The position numbers were made by a program, and so were the translations under genes. This document shows positions 1 through 9,474 of a stretch of 64,000 bases of DNA, piece by piece. The DNA is from Taxillus chinensis (lineage: Eukaryota > Streptophyta > Magnoliopsida > Santalales > Loranthaceae), in contig CM042085.1 in NCBI GenBank assembly GCA_023512835.1, positions 51,145,569-51,209,568 on the forward strand. Reading direction: 5' to 3'. Position 1 is the first letter of the stretch. Each line of letters begins with the position of its first letter. The notes beneath the pieces are model-generated. The model saw only the letters and a list, made by a program, of their open reading frames with translations. It was not told the DNA's origin and searched no databases.

Positions 1-290
1 GTACATGTGTGTAAATAGAGTGAACAAGCCTGAATTAACCCTGTGTATGCACAAGAGCTCAAAGATATAATCTAGGCTAGTGTGTGAATCCTTTTGTAAA
101 CAGAGTGTAAGAGAGTCTTGCTTCTATTTTGTTGTAATTATCTCTTGATAATAAAACAAAATACTTCCACTATCTGGTTATCTTCCGCAGTGATTCTATC
201 ACTTAACTAGATTAGTGTGGTGTCTTAAGAGATTAAAAAGAGTTTCGATAAGAGCCTATTCACCCCCCTCTAGGCTCCAAGGGACCATCA
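1..290 (+). mobile_element. Right end of a Sirevirus-like Copia LTR, cut by the window edge
   Basis: This stretch matches the last ~290 bp of the two COP-D LTRs (17350-17644 and 37830-38122) almost base for base. Shared landmarks are the 'aataaaacaaaatac' polyadenylation-like stretch and the terminal '...gggaccatca'. It ends in CA as an LTR should. Directly after it, at 291, the sequence becomes the reverse-strand post-pol gene of COP-C, so this LTR was inserted there. Whether it is a solo LTR or the 3' LTR of a full + strand element cannot be told because the rest lies left of the window. Confidence 0.9.
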
Positions 291-328
291 CATTTCTTCA
301 TAGAGTCCGGATTGCTTCACTGCTTCAG
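291..328 (-). pseudogene. COP-C post-pol gene, fragment between two insertions
   Basis: Read on the minus strand, these few codons match COP-D 36418-36455 (reading ...GLYEE-like) and continue the gene that is interrupted by the solo LTR 329-2179. The last 5 bases (324-328, ttcag) are the target duplication of that solo LTR. On its left the gene is cut by the LTR ending at 290. Confidence 0.8.
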
Positions 329-664
329 TGTCACGCCCCGGATTTCCAACCCGAGGAAACCGGTTCGTGACTCCCCCTTTACCCACACGGTAGATAAGGG
401 GGGTAGGATACAACATTCCCACATAGGACAACATACACCTCCACAGGACATATTTAGGAAGACAAAATCATATATTTATTAAATTCAAACCACCATAAAC
501 ATTTACAACCAAACCACATGCCTTTATTACAATAAAATCCACTTTACAATATCTCCCCACTGGGGTACAAAGCCTCTCAAAAATAATAATACAAATAACA
601 TTAACCAAAACCACAAACAGAACTGCTATCCACCTTGGTGTTCCCACTTAACGCATGTAGGTCC

Positions 665-1468
665 CTGAGAAAAACAGAACACAGTAGAAGGGGTGAGCAA
701 CCACAGCTCAGTAGGGATCAAGTCTCCCCAATCCATCCCATGCACCTAACCACTACATGAGAACGTGTACTAGTGCAGTGTTGTGGCAGTAGTAAATACA
801 AGTAAAGCACACCACTCAAATGGGCGCAACCACAGCCCCAGTCACGCTGGCTCCACAGCCTCACAGGCTACAAATTTCACAGCCTTCCAGGCTAACAATT
901 TAACCGCCTCTTGGGCAAATATTTAACCGCCTCTCGGGCAAATGTTTAACCGCCTCTGAGGCCAATAGTTTAACCACCTCTCAGGCAAATAGTTCCCACA
1001 GCCTCTCAGGCTAACAATCGTACAATCAAACACATTACATACATTTATGCCACACAGGCATAAAATCAAACACATGGCATGCGCACATTCATGGGTTCTC
1101 AAACTCAGCCACACGGGCATAAAATCAAACACATGGCATGCGCACATTCACGGGTTCTCAAACTCAGCCACACGGGCATAAAATCAAACACATAGCATGT
1201 ATAGCCACACATGCGTAATCTCAAACACATAACATGTGTGGCCTCACAAGCATAATATCAAACACTTAACATGCGTGGCCTCACAGGCATAATATCAAAC
1301 ACTTAACATACGTATATATATACATCCAAGCAAAACACGCCATTGAAGGCCAACATCCATATAGGAGATTACACCTATATGGATTTACTTATAATATATC
1401 CAGATTACAAATCGCCTACCACAAGGCCATAACCCTGGGATAGGTTCAAGGAGGAATAGAACCCCTAC
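665..1468 (-). other. Putative intron within the solo LTR
   Basis: On the minus strand a donor-like CTTGAG|GTAGGGG and an acceptor-like TTTTTCTCAG|GGAC bracket about 804 bp. The acceptor follows a pyrimidine-rich tract and a branch-like CTACTGAGCTG. The same pair occurs at the same relative place in the other Tekay-type LTRs of this window. Splicing itself is inferred. Confidence 0.45.
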
Positions 1469-1546
1469 CTCAAGGATCCTTCACGCTCCCATGCTAGATG
1501 GCATCCACCCACACTAGACACTCCAGCAACAACCAAGAGCTCTCCT

Positions 1547-1611
<65 letters not shown>
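1547..1611. repeat. (CT)n/(GA)n microsatellite in the LTR leader
   Basis: An almost pure CT run with one interruption (tctctgtctc near 1561). On the element's strand it is a GA run just downstream of the TATA box. The same GA run in the other Tekay LTRs is shorter (about 17 bp in GYP-F) or similar (about 54 bp at 58196). Confidence 0.95.
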
Positions 1612-1613
<2 letters not shown>

Positions 1614-1688
1614 GGTGGCTGCAGTGGCTAACCAAATGAAGAACCCTAAACCTAAGAGACCTCCACCTCTTTATATAGACATCACAAC

Positions 1689-1747
1689 ATCAAAACAACG
1701 TAGTTTTGATTAAGTGAATCCCAGCATCAAAACGACGTAGTTTTGAT
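1689..1747 (-). promoter_or_regulatory. Twin 22-bp ACGT-centred palindromes upstream of TATA
   Basis: Two copies, 1689-1710 and 1726-1747, each with arms ATCAAAAC and GTTTTGAT around an ACGT core. ACGT is the core bound by plant bZIP factors. They sit directly upstream of the TATA-like box of the LTR on the minus strand, a promoter-proximal position. Confidence 0.6.
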
Positions 1748-2179
1748 GGAACAGGCTACAACCTTCCCGCATCCACACAAGACAAAGTACCCACAATTTC
1801 AACATGCCCCTTTAGGAAAAGACGATTAGAATCACAAAACTAAGGTGATGGTGCAATAATATGGCTACATGCCATAATGCACGTCATATCCCCATATGAC
1901 GTGCAGCTCCAAATGCTATGAAATTCTACCCCAAGCTTCCTTGAATCATGTAGAAGGCAGGCATACAAAAAAAATCCTTGCACATCATAATGCTCCATAT
2001 GTCGTGCACTCTATTTCTGCCTCCCTAGGCTGCCCTCTTTCATCAAAAGTTCCCTATTTGGTAAATAAAATGATTTGGCTGAAGTCCATGAGTAGAAGTT
2101 CCCCAAAAACTAGAAAAATTGCCACTCAAAAGGCAAAACTGTGACTAACTCCACACATCTCAAAACATGGGTCATTACA

Positions 2180-3932
2180 TTCAGTCAGTCGGATGCGCAG
2201 AGGTTCCCATTAATTCTTTCTTATGTTGTTATCTACAAACTGATGACAATCAATCAGCATCAACTACTTCGAGTGAATCATGAAGGCAACTAGCATGAAG
2301 TGTGGTGACCAAATTCGGTACGGAATGAGGACAGTTGAAAGGTTCTTCCATGGTTTGTTGTCCTCAGCAGTTCCGTCGATGAAGGTCCGGATGAAGGGTA
2401 CTTCAGGAAGATATCCTTCAAACCAACAAGGCACAATATCAAATATATGTCCATCCTTGTAGAGGGACAGAAACAGCCTCATCTCCATCTTAACTGCTCG
2501 AGAGAAGTTTTCTATGTCTTCTGTGGTGAATAGGCCCTTCTCGGAATAGAGAGTCTTAATGTCCTTAGGAGAGAAAGGGTATAGGTTAGAAAGACATCTT
2601 CTCTCGGCATTGGATGTGGCATACTTAGACATTTTGAGAAAAACACTTCCACCGCATCAAGTGGATCACGATCAGCATATGATAGGAGGAAGGTGTCAGC
2701 CGCTGATGGAGAGGTGGAAGGAGGAGCTAGGCTAAGAGAAACGGCTGCATTTGGGAATGGTAACTCCCAGAAGTGGATGCAGTGAAGATGTAGGCCGCTT
2801 CTTAGCACGCGCGGAGGAAGATACAGGGGGATCAAACACGTTCTCCCCCCGTTTGGCAGATCGCCAAGGCGCAGTAGGGGGACGAGCCATTGTGTGCGCC
2901 AAGTTCGCGAAAGAAGTGGACAAAGAATGAACGGACGAGGCGATGAGATCCATCTTTTGCTCGATAGAAGGGAAGGAGTCGGTCAGGGCGGAGAGGAGTT
3001 GGGTGCCTAACACATCAACCATGGCAGCGATGGCAGAGATTTGGGCGCTCTGGGCTTGGGCGTGGTGGTCTAGCTGAGCGGAGAGCACAACATCGGAGTA
3101 GACCGTGCCAAACGAGGCACGTCCAAGCACCAACTCTGGGGCTTTGGAGGACTCCCCTAAAGGAATGGGTGTAGCCATGTGCTGAGCAGAAGAGTTAGCA
3201 GGAGTAGAAGGGGCGTCAGCAGCAGCAACAGGCGCATCCGGAGCAGCAAAGCCACTTTGACCAGAGAGGTCAATGACGGGGATATCGGTGGCAGGAGAGG
3301 CAGGCCGGGCCTCAGCAGGAGAAGGAACTCGTGCGTCATGAGCCGGGCCGGAGGAAACAGTAAAGGGAACATTCGGAATATGGGCTGGTGTGAGGAAGCC
3401 GTGGTCCAGGTTCCAGACGATCATTTCCTCCGGGGAGTGGGTGTGTTTGGCATAAAACACCTTGATGTCGTGGTCAGGGTTGGAGGCATTGCAGGTGAGA
3501 CTAAAATGGAACCAGAGATCTGTTAAGGTGTTAGTGGAGAGATGGGCAAGGTAGTCACGAGGTTGAGGTAGGGGAGGTAAAGGTGCTTCCGGAGGAGAGG
3601 GAGGAACAGTTGGCATAGCCGTAGCAACAGCAGCATCAACAACAGGTGAGTCAGGTGCGGGGACATCAGCAGGAGTAGACGCTGGAGAGTCAACCGGATG
3701 AGAACTTGGCTGAGAGGGCCCCGCAACCTCGGATGGATCGGCACGGACGCTATGCTGAGAGGCTCGGGAGATGGATGGGGCAGCAACAGACCGAATCCGA
3801 GAGGATCGGTGAGCAGAGCTAACTTCGGGAGCATGGCTGTCGGCTGGGTCACCAACCGAACTGCCCTATTGATCCGATGCGGGAAGAAGGCAGAGAGCAG
3901 CAGAAGGTCGGCGAGCTGTCATGGTCCCGTCA
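2180..3932 (-). pseudogene. COP-C post-pol gene, middle and C-terminal part (Ulp1/C48-like)
   Basis: This continues the gene whose N-terminal half is at 13062-13714, across the GYP-F insertion. From 3932 leftward it encodes a Pro/Ala/Ser-rich linker, a conserved block (about 3616-3380, with NLDHGFLTP), a helical segment with heptad-like spacing (about 3120-2900, LDHHAQAQSAQI...), then after a frameshift near 2730 a C-terminal domain (2632-2180). That domain has LIPYRIWSPHFMLVAF at about 2340-2285, which fits the His region of Ulp1/C48 cysteine proteases, and a following LIDCH block that fits the Asp region. A stop at 2264-2266 separates the two blocks. The Cys region lies beyond the left insertion. 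The homologous intact-order copy is 33964-36689. The protease assignment is my inference from motif pattern. Confidence 0.75.
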
Positions 3933-4497
3933 TGTAATGACCCGTGTGTAACCCGTGTGTTAAGGAGTTAACCACAAACACCTTGGATGTTGGTACACAA
4001 GTTTAAGGTAAGAGATGAGCCCAAGAGGGGACTTTTGAGAGGTGCATGTGTCAAGCGATAGCGTACATTTATGCCCTAGGAAGATGCTATGCGTTTACAG
4101 GCGGGTTTAGGCTGTTTTGGCTGATCTTGGAGCTCACTTTTGACCTAGTAGATGGCCTCAAACAATTGGCGTGCAAGAACAAAAGTTTCTTAGAATGAGG
4201 TCCTCTATCTACCACAGAAATTTCAGAGCATTTGGAGCTGCACGTGAATTCACCCATTTCACGTGCAAGCATATTTTTGCTTCTCAGGCCTCTACAAGAT
4301 GCAAAGAGACTTGGGGTAAAGTTTGGGTGCATTTGGAGCTGCACGCCAATTGGGGAATTGGCGTGCAAATTGACGTGCAGGCATATTTTTGCATAGTTCC
4401 CTTGGTTTTGCCATTCTAAGGAACTTTCTCCAAAGGACCAAGTTGAAATTCTGAGTATTTTGGCCTATATGGGTGCGGAAAGGTGGTAACTTGTGTG

Positions 4498-4575
4498 ATC
4501 AAAACTACGTCGTTTTGATCCTGGCATTCACTTAATCAAAACTACGTCGTTTTGATGTTGTGATGTCTATATAAG
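4498..4575 (+). promoter_or_regulatory. LTR promoter: twin ACGT palindromes and TATA box
   Basis: Two identical 22-bp near-palindromes (4498-4519 and 4535-4556; arms ATCAAAAC/GTTTTGAT, core ACGT) stand 15 bp apart. The second ends 11 bp before TATATAAG (4568-4575). Position and symmetry suggest binding of a dimeric ACGT-core (bZIP-type) factor; this is inferred. Confidence 0.65.
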
Positions 4576-4762
4576 GAGGAGGAGTCCCTCTGTTTTAGGT
4601 TTAGGGTTTGTTGCTTCACCAGCCGTCGCAGAGAGAGAGAGAGAGAGGGAAGGAGAGCTCCTGGTTGCTGCCGGGCGTCTTGCGTGGGTGGTCGGTGCTT
4701 CGTGGGTGGACGGCGTTCGGCTTGGGATCAGACCGTTGCTGTGTTGTTGCGTTTTCCTTGAG

Positions 4763-5431
4763 GTAGGGGTTCTGTTCTTCCTAAATCCTCCTCTGTCCTA
4801 GGGTCCTAGGGCAGAATATTATATTATTTATATGTAAATTCATATAGGTGTGACCTCCTATATGAATGTTGGCCTTCAGTGGCATGTTGGTGTGATTCTG
4901 TGGATTACATGCTATGTGTTCGATGAAATGCCTGTGTGAATATAGCTGTATGTATATGCCCATTACATGTTTGGTAATATGCCTGTGTGGCTGGATTTGT
5001 GGTTTAGTGTATGTATGTATGCTGTGTGTTTGCTCTATTTTCCTGAATGGTTGGGTTTGTGCGCTTGTGAATGGGTGCACACCAAGTGTTTGGTGGTATG
5101 CTTGAGTGACCATGTGTGTTGTGTGCTTGATCGTGGTATCCGGCCTGAAGAGGCGGTTAAAGAACTTTGCCTGAGAGGCGGTTAAATCACTTGGCCTGAA
5201 GAGGCGGTTAAATAACTTGGCCTGAAGAGGCGGTTAAATCACTTGTGTTTTGTGTGGTGGATAATTGTGACGACCGATGTGGTTTGTTATTGTTTGATGA
5301 GATTGTTGTAACACGTCACCGCACCTGTGCACATGCATGTAGCCGCTAGGAGCATGGGAAGGGTTGGGGAGACTTGATCCCTACTGAGCTGTGGTTGCTC
5401 ACCCCTCCTACTGTGTTTGCTTGTTTTCCAG
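4763..5431 (+). other. Putative intron in the 5' LTR leader
   Basis: CTTGAG|GTAGGGG at 4763 is a good plant 5' splice site. At the other end CTACTGAGCTG (branch-like), a pyrimidine-rich stretch and TTTTCCAG|GGAC at 5431 form a good 3' splice site. The bracketed 669 bp contain the hairpin and the tandem repeats, all AT-rich or repetitive. Removal would join the short first leader exon to the end of the LTR and the gag leader. The same signals recur in the other Tekay LTRs here. Confidence 0.45.
5145..5246 (+). repeat. Tandem minisatellite in GYP-F 5' LTR
   Basis: Four imperfect copies of a 'gcctgaagaggcggttaaa' motif spaced about 20-27 bp. The same array is at about 12474-12573 in the other LTR. 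At the equivalent place the other Tekay LTRs carry unrelated or diverged tandem units. Confidence 0.85.
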
Positions 5432-5728
5432 GGACTTACAGGCGTTAGGTGGATACACCAAGGTGGAAGACCTTATCCATTTTATTCTTCCATTTATGTT
5501 GTTTTCTTTTATGGGAATCGATGTAACCCCATGGGGATGGGATTGGAAAGAATTCCGTTTGTAATAAACTGGTTTGGAATATTTTTATGAATATTACATT
5601 CTTGAATGTGTTGTGGATGTTTGAAATGTAAAATTCTTGGTTTGTATCCTAACCCCTTTGCCCTCCGTGTGGGTAAAAGGGAGTCACGTGCCGGTTTCCT
5701 CGGGTTGGAAATCCGGGGCGTGACAATA

Positions 5729-5739
5729 TGGTATCGAGC
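5729..5739 (+). other. GYP-F primer-binding site (tRNA-Met type)
   Basis: TGGTATCGAGC begins 3 bp after the LTR end. It resembles the common plant initiator-Met tRNA primer site TGGTATCAGAGC with one base missing, as often seen in Tekay-type elements. Confidence 0.75.
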
Positions 5740-6138
5740 ATGGTCTAGTTGGCCTAGGGTAGTGGGCGGACTTGGTTATCTTGAGTCCTTTGGAGGAGCC
5801 TGGGGGGACATGCCTGATCAACATGGTCCTCTTTGAGCCTCCAAGGTGTACTTAGGGTAGTCCAGTCTTGTGATAGGATTTGCATGCATTGGCATTAGGG
5901 CACTAGTTGCATTTGTTGTGAATGTATGCTAAACTGTGGATAAGATCACATGATTAAGTGAAATGTGCAACTCGATTTGTTTGGCAATGTGTACTGGATC
6001 GTGAACTGTGAAATGTGATTGGTGCAATGTATGTGTGTAATGTCATGTGTTAGTGAAATTGATAATGGGGTAGAGGTAGTCAACTTGTTAGTAGTCAAAC
6101 GCGTCCCGACATTTGTGCATCTTACTTCATGTAGTAAG

Positions 6139-7500
6139 AATGCCACCGAGGAGAGTGACACGTGCGTCCGGGGCAATGGGCGATGAGTCATCTGCCCATG
6201 AGGGTCCGGGTGCGGGACCATCCGTTGGAGGGCATGCGTTGTTACCGGCACAGCTACAAGAAGGCATCCGGGCTGGAGGTACGAGAGCTACGGGAGGGAC
6301 TCCGGCAAGACGTTCGGGAGGAGGTGCGCCGTGAGATGGCAAGACGACGGTGGTGCCACCACCACCACCACCGCTGGCGAGCCGCCTCGTGAGCGTGAGA
6401 GTTCGCTGGGTGGTGTACCGACCCGTGCGAGAGGATGACGTGGTGACACGGTTCCGAAAGGAACAACCTCCGCGATTTAAGGGGGGGGAAGATCCTGTGG
6501 TAGCCGAGCGGTGGTTGAGGCGGATTGAGCATGTGTTCTCCTTTCTCCTGCCCCGGGAGGAGGATAAAGTGGCGACCGGCAATTCGGCGGCTAGAGGGGG
6601 ACGCTTTGGAGTGGTGGACGAGTGTTGCGGGGAGCCGTGCGGTGCAACTCATGTTTTGGGAGGAGTTCTTGCAACTCTTCCAAGATGAGTTCTTCCCAGG
6701 AATCGGTGAGATGGCGAAGAGGGAAGAATTTGGCAGCTTGAGCGAGGATCCAAGACGGTACCTGAGTATGAGCGGGAGTTCCGGAGATTGAGTAGGTTTG
6801 CTCCTGAGACTGTGGTAAGGGAGGACCTGAAGGCCCACAAGTTCACCTTGGGTCTCAGGCCAGCCCTTAGGGAGAGGGTGGCGATTCTACGCTTGAGGAC
6901 CTATGCTTGAGGCCGTGGAGACGGCCCGAATAGGCGAGAGAGAGCCGGATGATGGGAGGCAGGCCCATCAGGGGCGCCGGTTGCGGTGTGGGCCTGATCG
7001 AGATGCAGGGTCCAAGAGGCTCAAGACGGAGGAGAGGGATAGCGATTCTTATCGCAATCGGGGTCGGACATCCGTGAACCCTGGGAGGTTCACCTTTGGC
7101 GGCGGAAGACAGGGTGGTCCAGTGGGAGTCTACCGAGCGGATGCCACTCTTGTGGAGAGCAGGGTCACTTCAAAGGGGAGTGCCCCAAGAAGGACCGGCG
7201 ATGCAACAACCGTGGGCGAGAGGGTCATTTGCGCCGGGTTTGCGGGAGTGGCAACAGGGGGAACAGGGGGCGCGGCATCCGGCGTGAGGAGTGATGCTAG
7301 CTTCCGTGCACCAGTGAGAGACCAGCTCGTCGGTGGCAGCCCGACCAGGCAAGATCCGGTCGGACCCGACCCCAGGGGGAGGCCGGAGCGGCAGCAGACC
7401 GAGGCCGGAGGCAACCTTAGCGGGAAACGTCCAGGTGAGTGAGCCGACAAGTGGCACGGGCCAAGGAAGGGTGTTTGCGCTGGAGGCGACATACCAGGAG
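6139..7500 (+). pseudogene. GYP-F gag (frameshifted)
   Basis: Gag forms the particle that packages the element's RNA. The likely start is the ATG at 6139, reading MPPRRVTRAS, the usual Tekay-type start. Reading frame shifts follow at once: the core region around 6470-6770 is spread over at least two frames (FKGGEDPVVAERW in one; ALEWW...FWEEFLQLFQDEFFP in another). A CCHC nucleic-acid-binding region lies at about 7148-7255 (pattern C-x-E-QGHFKGEC followed by C-NNRGREGH-x-C). In both knuckles one of the Cys positions is lost. So no intact Gag can come from this copy. Confidence 0.85.
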
Positions 7501-7549
7501 GAGGCCGAGCTACCACCCCCACCAGGTTGAGGGTGGAGCAGGACCATCG

Positions 7550-7931
7550 GTGGTTAGAGGTACCCTCTTGATCTCCCGTACCTTAGCTTCGTTCTTTTCG
7601 ATACGGGTGCATCGTGTTCGTTTGTTCTTGAGCCTGTGATAGATAGCTTGGGGTTAGCCTGTGTGGAGGCCGCGAGGCCCCTAGTTGTGGAGTCTCCAGG
7701 TGGGAGGCATGATTGAGGTACGACGAGTGTGTCGTGGACCGTGTGTTAACCATAGGAGAGGTGGAGCTGCGTTTTGACTTGCATGTGATGCCTTTGAGGG
7801 CGTTTGACCTGATCTTGGGTATGGATTGGCTTATGGCTTTCCAGGCCAAGATAGATTGTTATCGGCGGCGTGTGACCTTCGTGACACCTGCAGGGACCTC
7901 TTGCACCCTGCAGGGGGGAGTGGGATTGTGA
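7550..7931 (+). pseudogene. GYP-F aspartic protease
   Basis: Retropepsin-like protease that would cut the polyprotein. The active-site motif DTGAS is intact at 7600-7614. The C-terminal marker LILGMDWL lies near 7810-7835 but in another frame (7713-7931), so at least one frameshift separates them. Confidence 0.85.
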
Positions 7932-7962
7932 GGCGAGTCGGGCCGGGCCAGGTGTTGGACCA

Positions 7963-9452
7963 GTGGGGTGCCATTACCCACAGGTTAGCGGCCTGACCTT
8001 TGCTGAGGAGGGTAAGGTGGAAAAGAGGGTGTGGCCCGCTGTTGTGGACCAATTTCAGGATGTTTTTCCTGAGCAGTTGAGGAGTTTGCCACCTAAGAGG
8101 AGTGTGGAGTTCACCATTGAGTTGGTACCGGGGACGGGTCCGATTTCCCAAGTAGCGTATCGTATGGGGCCAGCTGAGTTGAGGGAGCTTCGAGGCAAAT
8201 CGAGGAGTTGGTGGGCCAGGGGTATATCGGACCAAGTACCTCACCTTGGGGTGCTCCGGTGCTCTTTGCTAAGAAGGCCGATGGCACGCTTCGTCTCTCG
8301 CATCGACTACAGGAAGCCGAATTCGGTGATCGTGAAGAACAAGTACCCGTTGCCTCGGATAGATGACCTGTTTGACCAATTGAGTGGGGCCCAGTGGTTT
8401 TCCAAGATAGATTTACGGTCGGGGTATCACCAGCTCAGGGTTAGGGAGGAGGACATCCCTAAGACGGCTTTCCGGTGTAGGTATGGGCATTATGAGTGGG
8501 TAGTGATGCCTTTCGGGCTCACTAATGCGCCAGCAGTGTTCATGCATTTGATGAACCAAGTCTTTGCCCCATACTTAGACTCGTTCGTGGTGGTGTTTAT
8601 CGACGATATCTTGGTGTATTCCAAGACCGAGAAGGAACATGTGGAGCACTTGGCAACAAGTGTTGCAAACCTTGAGGGACCAGCACTGTTTGCTAAGTTT
8701 AGCAAGTGTGAGTTTTGGCTGCAGGAGGTTCACTTTCTTGGCCATGTGGTGTCACTGAGGGAGTTAGGGTGGACCCGGCCAAGATTGAGGCCGTGGCATC
8801 GTGGGCAAGGCCAACCAACGTTTTTGAGATCCGTAGTTTTCTTGGCTTGGCGGGGTACTATCGTCGTTTTGTAGAGGGGTTCTCCCGTTTGGCGGCTCCT
8901 ATGACAGCGTTGACTCGGAAGGGCGTGAAGTTTGATTGGACCGACAAGTGCCAGGCGGGCGTTTGAGACTCTCAAAACCCGTTTGACCACCGCACCTGTG
9001 TTGAGGTTGCCTAGGGAGGATATTCCATATGAGGTGTATTGTGATGCGTCCAGGGTTGGTTTGGGGTGTGTGCTTATGCGGGAGCACGGTGTGGTAGCTT
9101 ATGGGTCGAGGCAGTTGAAGCCTCATGAGCAGAATTATCCTACTCATGACCTTGAGTTAGCGGCCGTCATCTTCGCCCTGAAGAGTTGGCAGCACTACCT
9201 CTTGGGAGAAAAGTTTGCGGTGTTCTCGGATCACAAGAGCCTTCAGTACATCTTTACTCGAAGGACTTGAATTTGAGGCAAAGGAGATGGGTGGAGTATT
9301 TGCGGACCTTTGATTTTACTCTTGCCTATACCCCGGGCAAGGGAAATGTTGTGGCTGATGCGTTGAGCAAAAAAGGGAAAGCCGAGGTGGCCGTGAGAGA
9401 GTGGAAGCCGATGGAGCGGTTGGCGACGTTACACTGCAGCTGTTGTTCATGA
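7963..9452 (+). pseudogene. GYP-F reverse transcriptase and RNase H
   Basis: RT copies the element RNA into DNA and RNase H removes the RNA strand. A long frame (7963-8874) holds the tether region and most RT blocks: RIDYRKPN (about 8290), [21 protein letters not shown] (about 8405), [12 protein letters not shown] and the catalytic FIDD (8596-8607). The segment about 8190-8285 reads out of frame compared with other elements, and another shift near 8750 moves the RT end into the next frame (8715-8966). RNase H follows at 8932-9270 with the acidic residues in YCDAS, DLELA and SDHK, and after a shift near 9262 ends with the ADALS motif (about 9350). So the catalytic residues are present but the frame is broken at least three times. 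Confidence 0.9.
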
Positions 9453-9474
9453 TGGTGGGACAGTCCCGAGTCCT

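Larger units (their letters stand above)
329..2179 (-). mobile_element. Solo LTR of a Tekay-type gypsy element
   Basis: It starts TGTCACG and ends TTACA on the + strand, so it is a TGTAAT...TGACA LTR in reverse, like the LTRs of GYP-F. It is flanked by the perfect 5-bp target duplication ttcag (324-328 and 2180-2184). No internal domain is present, so it is a solo LTR, the usual product of recombination between the two LTRs of an element. On the minus strand it holds the twin ACGT palindromes (1689-1710, 1726-1747), a TATA-like box near 1670, a long CT/GA microsatellite (1547-1611), splice-like signals (donor at 1468, acceptor at 665) and degenerate 'ggcataaaatcaaacacatggcatg'-type repeats (1050-1310). 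Confidence 0.95.
3933..5725 (+). repeat. GYP-F 5' LTR
   Basis: 1793 bp, TGTAATGACC...GGCGTGACA. It holds twin ACGT palindromes (4498-4519, 4535-4556), a TATA box (4568-4575), a GA microsatellite (about 4631-4648), a 24-bp hairpin CATATAGG...CCTATATG (4841-4864), tandem copies of a 'ggcctgaagaggcggttaaa' motif (about 5145-5246) and splice-like signals (donor 4763, acceptor 5431). Confidence 0.96.

Noticed and set aside
1498..1713. Open frame with a Leu/Ser run
   Set aside because: It is the CT microsatellite in the solo LTR, read in the sense opposite to the element.
4087..4419. Open frames of 82-93 codons in U3 of Tekay LTRs, found again at 11440-11751 and 57653-57934
   Set aside because: They recur because the LTR recurs; both strands are open; no match to a known protein pattern and they precede the promoter.
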